Assembly: GCA_947003375.1 (NCBI GenBank)
Contig: CAMQOJ010000004.1
Span: 1-26,159 of the forward strand
Source: an uncultured Lachnospiraceae bacterium
Lineage (GTDB): Bacteria > Bacillota > Clostridia > Lachnospirales > Lachnospiraceae
Direction of reading: 5' to 3'
DNA length: 26,159 nt
The position numbers and the translations under genes were made by a program. Positions 15,671-22,608 of this stretch are shown here, piece by piece. Every line of letters begins with the position of its first letter. Position 1 is the stretch's first letter. Under the pieces are notes generated by a model. The model saw nothing but the letters and a program-made list of their open reading frames with translations, was not told the DNA's origin and ran no database searches.

Positions 15671-17047
15671 TTAATTCTCTATGAAGAGATCGTCCCTGGT
15701 GATGTTGTTGAGCCATTTGCCGCTGCGGTAATGCCGGATGACCCAGGGCCATTTCACGAACTCATCGGTGCACAGCAGGAAATACACCCAGAGCACCGGG
15801 AGCTTTAAGGCGAAAGCGGCCAAAAACCCCAGGGGGACCGCATAGCACCACATGTCGATGGTATCGCAGATGAAGCCGAAGCGGCTGTCGCCCCCCGCCC
15901 GGAAGACCCCGGCGATCAAAGTGGTGTTCACGGCGGCGCCCATGACATAGTAGGTGTTGATCAGCAGCATGTATTTCAGATAGTGCATGGCGTTTTCTGT
16001 GAGAGTGGCATATTTTAACACAAAAGGAGTCGCCGCCAGTACGATCAGCCCGCCGATGGCTCCGGTGATGATTGTGAGCTTCATGAGTTTCTTTGCGTCC
16101 TTCTCCGCCTCCTCCAGCTTGTTCTCTCCGATGACATTCCCCAGCAGGATGCCGCCGGCGCTGGCCATGCCAAAGCACAGAATGGTGCCGAAGTTGCGGA
16201 CTACCACCACGAAAGAATTGGCGGCTACCGCGTCCGTGCCCATATGCCCCATGATGACGGAGTACATGGAGAACCCCACGCTCCAGATGATGTCATTGCC
16301 CATGGCAGGCAGGGAGAGCCTGATGAAATCGGAGAACAGAAGCCTGTTTTTGGAGAAAAGATATCGGAAATCCAGCTTGATATCTCTGCTGAAATGGGAC
16401 ACCGCGAAGCAGGCGGCCAGCTCAATCATGCGGGAGGCGGAGGTGGCGATGGCCACGCCCATGGCACCCAGCTTCGGCGCGCCGAAGAGGCCGAAGATGA
16501 ACACGGCGTTCAGGATGATATTGAGGGAAAAGGCCAGCACATTCATGAGCGTGCTGATGGTGACCCTGCCGATGCTGCGAAGCACTGCCAGATAGACCTC
16601 TGTGATGCCCCAGCACAGGTAGCTGACGCTCATGAAGCGCAGATAGGAGGCGCCGATGGCAATCAGCTCGCCGTCATTGGTGAAGAGGCGCATCATGCCC
16701 TCCGGGAAAAAGAAAGCAGCACCGGCAAAGAGAAAGGCGAAACCCAGAGAGAAACGCATGGCGATGCCCTCCACCACCTGGATGGCCTTCATGTCCCCCT
16801 TCCCATAATACTGGGCGCAGAGCATGGTGGCCCCAGTACCTAGGCCGTAGAAGACCATGAACAGTACATTGGCGTACTGGGAGGCCAGGGATACGGCGGA
16901 GATGGAGGACTGGCCTACGTAATTGAGCATGACCACGTCCGCCGAGCTGACGGCGGCGCTTAAAAGGTTCTGGATGACGATGGGCAGCACCAGCCTGAAA
17001 ATATGGCGGTAAAACGGGTCGTTCCTGAGTCGGTTCTTCATTGGCAT
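15671..17047 (-). CDS. MATE-family multidrug/metabolite efflux transporter
   Basis: This 458-residue, 12-helix membrane exporter works by Na+ or H+ antiport. Family signs are the first helix HIFRLVLPIVIQNLLSAAV followed by SSADVVMLNYVGQSSISAVSLASQ, and the 'GTGATMLCAQYYGKGD' motif between helices 2 and 3. The second half repeats the pattern at HMGTDAVAANSFVVVV and SAGGILLGNVIGENK. GGAGGA on the minus strand, 5 bases before the ATG at 17047, decides the start; the frame is open for 21 more codons upstream. The gene has its own promoter upstream. It is transcribed toward the xpaC promoter with only about 90 bases between, and I see no clear terminator there. The exported compound cannot be predicted. 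Confidence 0.92.
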   Translation of the reverse strand: MPMKNRLRNDPFYRHIFRLVLPIVIQNLLSAAVSSADVVMLNYVGQSSISAVSLASQYANVLFMVFYGLGTGATMLCAQYYGKGDMKAIQVVEGIAMRFSLGFAFLFAGAAFFFPEGMMRLFTNDGELIAIGASYLRFMSVSYLCWGITEVYLAVLRSIGRVTISTLMNVLAFSLNIILNAVFIFGLFGAPKLGAMGVAIATSASRMIELAACFAVSHFSRDIKLDFRYLFSKNRLLFSDFIRLSLPAMGNDIIWSVGFSMYSVIMGHMGTDAVAANSFVVVVRNFGTILCFGMASAGGILLGNVIGENKLEEAEKDAKKLMKLTIITGAIGGLIVLAATPFVLKYATLTENAMHYLKYMLLINTYYVMGAAVNTTLIAGVFRAGGDSRFGFICDTIDMWCYAVPLGFLAAFALKLPVLWVYFLLCTDEFVKWPWVIRHYRSGKWLNNITRDDLFIEN

Positions 17048-17081
17048 GACAATCCTCCGTGACATTGATTTCGCTTGCAAT

Positions 17082-17110
17082 ATCTTATCACGTTTTTTTC
17101 TGTAATTCAA
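17082..17110 (-). promoter_or_regulatory. Putative promoter of the MATE gene
   Basis: On the minus strand, -35 TTGAAT (17110-17105) and -10 TAAGAT (17087-17082) have an exact 17-base spacer that includes an A7 tract. Predicted transcription starts about 30 bases before the ATG at 17047. Confidence 0.55.
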
Positions 17111-17165
17111 TGCAATTCCAGCTCAATATAATTCAATCTGAAAACACAGTGCTGTGGCTCTCAAA

Positions 17166-17272
17166 GAACGGAATGGCAACCTGCCTTGTAAAATGTGGGG
17201 AGGACTGGAGGCGAACGCGGAACGGCTGCACAAGTTCCAGAACGGCAACCTGCCTTGTAAATGCAGGGAGGA
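17166..17272. repeat. Imperfect direct repeat in the MATE/CmpB spacer
   Basis: Two similar units lie at 17166-17204 and 17240-17272. Both contain GGCAACCTGCCTTGTAAA followed by a G-rich GGGAGGA tail. The first has a 5-base insertion after GAACGG and small differences in the tail. The spacer (17111-17321) has no gene I can support. Confidence 0.6.
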
Positions 17273-17321
17273 TTAGGGGAGCTTCACATAGAATGGGCCG
17301 GATTCGGACATACTGGCTGGT

Positions 17322-17876
17322 ATGGTGAGAAAAAAGACGACTCATGAATTTGATTATTATGTCCTGCTGTTCTTCGGAATGGCTTTCATCGGCTGGCTCT
17401 GGGAGGTATTGCTGTATTTGTGCACAGAACATGCGTTCATCAACAGAGGGGTGTACAGAGGGCCGTACCTTCCGATTTATGGGGCAGGCGGGCTCGCGCT
17501 GTGCTTTCTGCTGCGGGGCTCCAGGGGAAAGCCGATGCGGGTGTTCTTCCTGTCCATGCTGATATGCAGCGGGCTGGAATATTTCACCAGCTGGTTCCTG
17601 GAGCGGCTCTGGGGCATCCGCTGGTGGGACTACAGCGGGCATGCTTTGAATTTAAACGGACGGATCTGCCTTCTGGGGGCGGTGATATTCGGACTGGGCG
17701 GAACGGCGCTGATCTGTGTGCTTCTGCCGGTCTATGAGAGGCTGTACCGGAAGTTTTCGAGGAGATGGCGAACCGCGCTGTGCCTGGTGCTGCTCCTGGC
17801 CTTCATCGCGGATGCCACCTACTGCGCCGTGCGGCCCAACACAGGGCGGGGGATTTCCCAGGACACCACTTTCTGA
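17322..17876 (+). CDS. CmpB-like membrane protein (putative ABC-transporter type IV family)
   Basis: This 184-residue integral membrane protein has about five hydrophobic helices (YYVLLFFGMAFIGWLWEVLL first) and no extracellular domain. It fits the family named 'putative ABC-transporter type IV' (PF06541) in Firmicutes. Evidence includes the G-W-WEV motif in helix 1, INRGVYRGPYLPIYGAGG, the GLEYFTSWFLERLWGIRWWD segment and LNLNGRICLLGAVIFGLGG. The function of the family is not established, and no ATPase or partner is adjacent. The ribosome binding site is poor (GGCTGG only), so the start at 17322 is less certain than the reading frame. A terminator follows directly after the stop. Confidence 0.8.
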   Translation: MVRKKTTHEFDYYVLLFFGMAFIGWLWEVLLYLCTEHAFINRGVYRGPYLPIYGAGGLALCFLLRGSRGKPMRVFFLSMLICSGLEYFTSWFLERLWGIRWWDYSGHALNLNGRICLLGAVIFGLGGTALICVLLPVYERLYRKFSRRWRTALCLVLLLAFIADATYCAVRPNTGRGISQDTTF

Positions 17877-17910
17877 AAGGACAAAAGGGGATATGCGCTT
17901 TTGTCCTTTT
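17876..17910 (+). terminator. Rho-independent terminator after the CmpB-like gene
   Basis: AAAGGACAAAAG (17876-17887) pairs perfectly with CTTTTGTCCTTT (17898-17909). The loop is 10 bases and T residues continue to 17911. It overlaps the last base of the preceding stop codon. A partial copy of the right arm, CCTTTTGTCCC, follows at 17919. Confidence 0.85.
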
Positions 17911-18020
17911 TAAATATCCTTTTGTCCCTTGTATTTCTCTTGGTCCCATCCTATGCTGAAAACGCAGACAAAAACGAAAGCGAAAAAGCGAGAGTGTGAG
18001 AAAGGAAAGAGAGGAAGAAG

Positions 18021-18430
18021 ATGAAGTGTTGCTACAAATGGAAAAAGATAATCGCCTGCATTACGGCAGCGGCAATGTCCCTTGGCATGTGCGCCTGTGG
18101 GAATCAGGGAAGCGGCGGCGAGAAGGCAGGGGCCTCGGACAGCGCCGAAGTCTCTGAAGCGCCCTCCGGCGAGGAATCCTCCGCGGCAGAAAGCTCCGAA
18201 GCGGAAGAGGCCCAGGAATCCCAGGCGGAACCGGAGGGAGAGCAGGGCGCTGCAGAGGTCACATATCCTTTAAAGGAAAAAGTGCACCTGACCCTGGCTA
18301 TGGTAGGAGAAGCAGCGGTAACGGCCAATGCCACGGATCTGGCGGCTACGCCTTTCGGCCAGGCATGGCAGGAGGCCACGGGAGTGGAGCTGGAGATCAT
18401 GCAGCTGGCGGACAACGAGGCGCTGAATCT
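18021..18430 (+). pseudogene. Truncated N-terminus of a second ABC sugar-binding lipoprotein
   Basis: The first 137 codons encode a lipoprotein signal (KKIIACITAAAMSLGMCAC, lipidated Cys near 25 or 27), a long Ser/Glu/Ala linker, and the start of a solute-binding domain (VHLTLAMVGEAAVTANATD, then VELEIMQLADNEALNL). Normal proteins of this type exceed 450 residues. After about base 18430 the frame runs on for 140 codons (to 18857) with unrelated composition, while a neighbouring frame picks up a hydrolase-like protein. GAGGAAG precedes the ATG, so a lipidated fragment could still be made. The binding domain is gone, and the permeases normally found next are absent. A deletion joining this gene to a downstream hydrolase is the likely cause. 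A weak promoter-like TTGTAT/TATGCT pair with a 17-base spacer lies upstream (17939-17967). Confidence 0.75.
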
Positions 18431-18432
18431 GG

Positions 18433-19648
18433 ATGATGTGGGCCAGGGATTATCTGCTGAACGTCAGGGTTACCCTGCCCTATGCCCAGATGGAAGGGAT
18501 GGAGGGAATGGCATGCATCGGCCCTTTTCCGAAAGACGGGAGCCCAACTGGACTTATTCCGGTTCTGTATGGTGCGGACTGGGAGCATCAGGGCAGGAAA
18601 TACCGCTGGACTCCCCGGTGGGAGGAGGGCTGCGAACAGGACAGGATAGATTTCGCGGCCCTGTACGGAAAGCGGGAGGGCTCAGCCTATGGATTGACCT
18701 ACTGCCATATGGAAGAGGGAGAGGCCTGTGTCGTGGAGGTCACCGGAGCCGGGGAGTTCACGCTGTGGATCGACGGGGCGGAAGTGGCCCGGGGCAGCCA
18801 AATCCGTTTCCCGGTAAATGTAAATGGACGCAAAAGGCAGATTTTGATAAAATGTAAGAGCGATGCACAGGGCTTTTCCATGGAGGCTCATATCCGGGGA
18901 AGGAGTATGGGGCAGGGAGAAGCGGGGGGAACAGGAAGGAAAAGAGAGTCCGGCATGGAAGAACTGCGGGTGGGATGTACAGGGCGGAAGCAGAGGGTCA
19001 TGGGGAGACGTAAGAGCCGGATGCGGTGCCCCAGAGATGGTTTCCGGAGAGGCTGGCAGGGATGCAATGCCTTATGGAGTCGACTTCGTCCGGACGGGCC
19101 GGGACACCTGTGCCAGATGGCTTTACCTGGGCCCCTTTGCGGCGGGGATGCTGTCCGGCGCGGTGGAGGAGGAGATTCAGTTCCGCCGTCCCTATCCCAT
19201 GGGAGACTACAGATATGACTTCTGGACGCTGGGCGCAGCCGGCACAGGGACAGTGTCCGTGAGGCCTTATATGGACGGAATCTTCTTCGGGCAGTGGTTC
19301 TACGCGATCCAGGTAGGGATGGTGGGGCTGCTTGGCGCGGCAAGGGCCCTGGAGAGGCCGGATCTGCCTCGATATTTCCTGGACAGCACACAGGCCATGG
19401 CGGATTATTTCGACTACAGCCAGTGGGAGTATGGGCAGAGGATGAATCCCGCCATGATTCCCAGGTCCTGCGAGCTGCGGGAATTAGATCCCTGCGGAAC
19501 CATTGGGGTATCCATGGTGGAGGCTTATCTGATCAGCGGCAATGAGAGGCTCCTGGCCATGGCGCGGCATATCGCCGACAGGGTGATGGACCATGTCCTG
19601 CGCTTTTCGGACGATACCTATTACCGCGGGGAGACCATGTGGGCGGAA
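18433..19648 (+). pseudogene. Broken GH88/GH105-like hydrolase remnant
   Basis: Two frames must be joined to follow one protein. Frame A (18433 to about 18900) carries MACIGPFPKDG and a beta-rich segment (AYGLTYCHMEEGEACVVEVT, then GEFTLWIDGAEVARG) typical of an N-terminal accessory domain. Frame B (about 18960-19648) carries ARWLYLGPFAAGML and then an alpha/alpha-barrel-like part: YFDYSQWEYGQRMNPAMIPR, ELDPCGTIGVSMVEAYLISG, NERLLAMARHIADRVMDHVL and DDTYYRGETMWA. The last motifs match unsaturated glucuronyl/rhamnogalacturonyl hydrolases (GH88/GH105), where 'TLWADDLYM' follows. A frameshift between 18900 and 18960, a missing start and a cut at MWA by the IS91 boundary show the gene is dead. 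The family call rests on short motifs only. Confidence 0.65.
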
Positions 19649-19673
19649 TAAGAACGCATCCACTTTTCAGCTA

Positions 19674-19775
19674 CTATCGAACATGGAGGTCTGGAGGGCG
19701 GATGTCCTCGGATGTCATTCCTTCCGGTGGATGATCCATATATTTTTTGCGTAGCTTCTCTGTGTCTGGTTTCAT
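19674..19775 (-). CDS. Small IS91-associated ORF, probably truncated
   Basis: This 33-codon frame begins at an ATG with a strong AAAGGAGGG 6 bases upstream on the minus strand, 52 bases after the transposase stop. The start KPDTEKLRKKYMDHPPEGMTSEDIR is hydrophilic and protein-like, and then breaks off with PPDLHVR just before the element boundary. From memory, similar short proteins with a PPEGMTSxxI motif occur beside other genes in Firmicutes and continue further, so the C-terminus here is probably lost. Function unknown. Confidence 0.45.
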   Translation of the reverse strand: MKPDTEKLRKKYMDHPPEGMTSEDIRPPDLHVR

Positions 19776-19827
19776 ATGTGAGCCCTCCTTTACAAGGAGT
19801 ATATCACAGGGATTGGATATGTGGAAG

Positions 19828-20733
19828 TCATGCAGATGACCTTTTTCCACGAGAACGGGACATGGCTTTCTCGTACATTTCTTCCAGAGGGACACGCTTG
19901 TGGTTGAAGTAGAGCCCTAAAAACAGCATGGTGGTGCCGCATCCACACTTTAAGGGGTCATAGGCAAAAGCAAGGAGGATGGCGGTACGCCACTGGTCAA
20001 AGCTTCTGAAGAGGTGATGCTTTTCACGGGAGATGGCTCTGAGGAGTTTCTTGTCAATCTCCCGACGCCTTGCATAAAGGCCGCCATAACGGATCATTTT
20101 ATAATGCTTTTCGGGGATATGGCGGATGAGGCGTTCCATGAACTCCATGACAGGGATGGTCTCTTCCACATATCTGTCATCTTCATGTCGGTTGTAATGG
20201 AAAGTGACAAAGTCGCCGTTGTATTTATCAATCTGGGAAGTGGCAATCACAGGCCGCCCGAGATAACGCCCGATATATTTCACCACGGTTCTGGGGTCAC
20301 ATCTGTTTGGCTTTGCATAGACATAGAAGCCTTCCTTGTGCTCCCGGTAACAGCGTGCCTTCACCTTTTTGAAAGAGCGGCCGGCCCTGTGTTCCATTTC
20401 ATTGAGAAGGGCGGTACGGAAAGCATTGCGCAGGTAAGTATAGTTAAAGTGGTTGACATTGCGCCAGGAACCGTTGTCGCTGTAGCCGCCTTCTGAAATG
20501 AGGCAGTGGATGTGTGGGTTCCATTTCAGATCCCTGCCAAAGGTATGGAGGACCATGATAAAACCGGGAGTGAAGTTCATGGACTTATTCTGTTTGAAGA
20601 ACATTCGTGAGACAACACTGTTCACGGCATGGAAGAGACAGTCAAGCAGGGAGCGGTCCTCAAGGAAGAAGTCCCGGAGCTGGCTGTCGATGGTGAAGAC
20701 ACAGTGCCGGTGGATGCAGCTGACGAGCTTAGA
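19828..20733 (-). pseudogene. IS91-family transposase, N-terminally truncated (copy 1)
   Basis: About 301 codons are readable from 20733 (SKLVSCIHRHCVFTI) to the stop at 19828. The segment is the Y2_Tnp catalytic region: HRHCVFTIDSQLRDFF, the MVLHTFGRDLKWNPHIHCL metal-site motif (HIH), YIGRYLGRPVIA with the tyrosine helix, and TFHYNRHEDD. The C-terminus KRVPLEEMYEKAM looks complete. The N-terminal zinc-finger region and start (roughly 75-80 residues in relatives) are missing. An internal GTG at 20625 could start a 265-residue product that keeps the HIH motif but loses the first motif. The Cys cluster near the end reads KCGCG rather than the usual CPxCG. It is probably inactive. Confidence 0.8.
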
Positions 20734-21190
20734 GCGTCATGTTGTTCCTGCAGCCGGGGCATTGGAGCGGGTCATAGCCGAAAGAAAGGATGGTCATCTC
20801 ACGCCATCTGCCGAAGCTGCGGAGGATGGCATGTCTTGAGGGATGGATGGCCCTGGAGCCCAGGGAGGGACCGCCTGCCCTGTGCCTGGCATAAAGTCCA
20901 TAGTAGCGGGTCATCTTGAAGTTCCATTCTGGGATATGCTGGATGAGGAGCTTTATGAAATCAATGGCCGGGATGGTCTTTTGGACAAAAACATTATCCT
21001 TATGCCTGTTATAATGGAAAGTAATGTTTTCCCCATCGTAGGAGTCGATGCGGGAAAGGGCAATGACAGGGCGGCCCAGGTAGCGGCTGATATATCTGAT
21101 GACGGTACGCGTGTCGGAAAGCGCGGGCTTTGCATAGACATAGAAGCCATTAAATGCTCCTTTTCGATAAGAATTTTCATATCTTGATTC
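20729..21190 (-). pseudogene. IS91-family transposase fragment (copy 2)
   Basis: The frame is open from 21190 to a TAA at 20729. It encodes NGFYVYAKPALSDTRTV, YISRYLGRPVIALSRIDSYD, ENITFHYNRHKDN, HIPEWNFKMTRYYGLYARHR and FGYDPLQCPGCRNNMTL. This is the C-terminal half of an IS91-type transposase, but the sequence is clearly different from copy 1 (roughly half the residues match by eye). It stops at MTL, where relatives continue with about 30 more residues. The N-terminal half is missing. The last codons run straight into the truncated start of copy 1 at about 20731-20735, forming a chimeric junction. Confidence 0.75.
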
Positions 21191-21268
21191 TTACCAAAAA
21201 GGAGCCATTTTTTACCAAAGACACAAACTATTTTACACTACCCATTTAGGCGCGCATCCCATTTCTTT

Positions 21269-22240
21269 TTACCAATATTGCTTTACTGATTTATCGGATT
21301 CATTTTCGGATAAATCAAACATTTCAGCAATCTGTTTTATGGTTTCCGCCAAAGATATTCCTAAATTTTTGCACATTAACACGGCTCCCTTGATTTCGCT
21401 TTCTTCTCGCATTTGTTGAATGGCCAAACACATGTTCACGTCTCCTTTCCCATCTGGATATTTCAGCTTGGATCCCGTAACAACATTTATTACTTCAGCT
21501 GCCTGTCTTTCTATGCTTTGGAATTTTAAGTTTTCTCTTACAACTCTATCCAATGTTTCCTTATCCTTAGAATATTTGATGTACAGCATCACTTCTCGCA
21601 GGTTCGAGTGGAATTCATTAATTTCATCATCCGACATTTCCTTTGGGGCAATCAGGTTCACATGGTAGTCCGGTGCGTGTGCTAGAATGGCATCGTCCAC
21701 ATCGGAATACATTTCTTTCAGGGAGAGCGGCGCATCCCAGCTGTCTGATCCAAAATATATTACAAGGGTGACTACAGGAATAAGGCGGTCTGCCTTATAG
21801 AAGCCGCTTAAGAACTCACCGTTTGTTGGAGCCTCTTTTTCTGGTGGATTATCCGCCTGTTTTGATTTCGATTCCTTCATGGCCTGTTTATGGGCATTGG
21901 CCGCCTCGCTGACTTGGTGGGATAGCTGGAGAAAATCATAAACCCCATTCTTGACTGGAAGGGCATAATGGATTTCCGCTTGGTTCTCGATTCCCACAAC
22001 ACAGTATGCAGTCTTACCGTCTGTCATGGCATACAGTAGCTTCATCACATCCCGGTATTTCTGCTCCGGCACACCAGCACCGCTGGCTCCATATGGAATC
22101 ACAATCTCCGTAGTGTCCAGTTCCGTCAGCCGGGCAGGGTCAATCTTTTGATTCCCATGGTATAAAAGCTGATTGAACGCATCTGCAAAGACTACCGGAT
22201 TCCCCACATATTCCTTTGTTATAGTATCTATCTTTCCCAT
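21269..22240 (-). CDS. Rpn-family recombination-promoting nuclease / transposase_31-like
   Basis: This 323-residue protein is of the Rpn/YhgA-like group, which has a PD-(D/E)XK nuclease core and is reported to promote RecA-independent recombination and, in some cases, phage defence. Motifs are VVFADAFNQLLYHG at the start, the RLIPVVTLVIYFGSDSWDAPLSL-type core strand with D after W, LYIKYSKDKETLD, and a helical tail with 'NMCLAIQQMREESEIKGAVL'. These tails are typical of Lachnospiraceae members. The classic PD-(D/E)XK catalytic residues are not all obvious here. The start at 22240 has GAAAGGAA 8 bases upstream; a 13-codon longer form begins inside a palindrome. The region is AT-richer than its neighbours, which suggests recent transfer. 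Lysines and glutamines in KESKSKQADNPPEKEA form a disordered linker. Confidence 0.8.
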   Translation of the reverse strand: MGKIDTITKEYVGNPVVFADAFNQLLYHGNQKIDPARLTELDTTEIVIPYGASGAGVPEQKYRDVMKLLYAMTDGKTAYCVVGIENQAEIHYALPVKNGVYDFLQLSHQVSEAANAHKQAMKESKSKQADNPPEKEAPTNGEFLSGFYKADRLIPVVTLVIYFGSDSWDAPLSLKEMYSDVDDAILAHAPDYHVNLIAPKEMSDDEINEFHSNLREVMLYIKYSKDKETLDRVVRENLKFQSIERQAAEVINVVTGSKLKYPDGKGDVNMCLAIQQMREESEIKGAVLMCKNLGISLAETIKQIAEMFDLSENESDKSVKQYW

Positions 22241-22260
22241 GATGAAAATTCCTTTCTTCC

Positions 22261-22279
22261 ATGGGAAGATTCTTCCCAT
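22261..22279. promoter_or_regulatory. Perfect palindrome in the Rpn leader
   Basis: ATGGGAAGATTCTTCCCAT has perfect 9-base arms around one central base. It lies 21-39 bases ahead of the start codon. A further ATGGGAAAGAA (minus strand, 22298-22288) lies next to the predicted transcription start, and the coding sequence itself opens with ATGGGAAAGA. It could be an operator or a leader hairpin that hides the ribosome binding site. Confidence 0.5.
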
Positions 22280-22305
22280 TGGGAGGGTTCTTTCCCATTG
22301 ATAAC

Positions 22306-22334
22306 AGTATACGCTGAAAAAGATTTTTTCTCAA
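22306..22334 (-). promoter_or_regulatory. Putative promoter of the Rpn gene
   Basis: On the minus strand, -35 TTGAGA (22334-22329) and -10 TATACT (22311-22306) are separated by exactly 17 bases. Predicted transcription starts near 22299, just upstream of the palindromic leader. Confidence 0.65.
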
Positions 22335-22608
22335 TAGCCTTTTAAAATCTTTAAGGTTTTCTATCTGCTTAATGATTTCAGGATAGGCAAAATTTGAAAC
22401 TCAAGTGTGTTGAACTTCTGGTATCTTTTGGTTTTTATCTAAGCGCTAAGGTAATAGGCCTGTTTGGGACAAATAAGGTCTCGGCTTTCAGTACGGCAAT
22501 GACCGCTTTTGCGCTGCTTGGTTTTTCTGTCCCAGCCAATTTCTTTTCACTGTGTCTGTTTGCCTTACCTCTGGGACGGAGATTCTGCATATCTATCGGG
22601 ACAGTCTG
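22335..22608. other. Gap between the Rpn and ADP-ribosylglycohydrolase genes, possible membrane-protein remnant
   Basis: No intact gene is supported. A plus-strand frame opens at 22376 and reads a hydrophobic segment (VELLVSFGFYLSAKVIGLFG, then MTAFALLGFSVPANFFSLCL) before running into the antisense of the next gene. It has no ATG near its start and no ribosome binding site. It may be a decayed fragment of a small integral membrane protein, or chance. Confidence 0.25.

Larger units (their letters stand above)
19652..21190 (-). mobile_element. Chimeric IS91-family element remnant
   Basis: This region reads leftward. It holds two different, incomplete IS91-type (Y2 rolling-circle) transposases end to end, plus a small downstream ORF. 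The left edge abuts the cut hydrolase at a GAAC tetramer (19652-19655), the target type reported for IS91-family elements at the oriIS end. As expected for the family, no terminal inverted repeat or target duplication is seen. The right edge near 21190 is not precisely defined. Confidence 0.7.

Noticed and set aside
20014..20496. Plus-strand frame of 160 codons over the transposase
   Set aside because: It lies opposite conserved IS91 transposase motifs and has no ribosome binding site.
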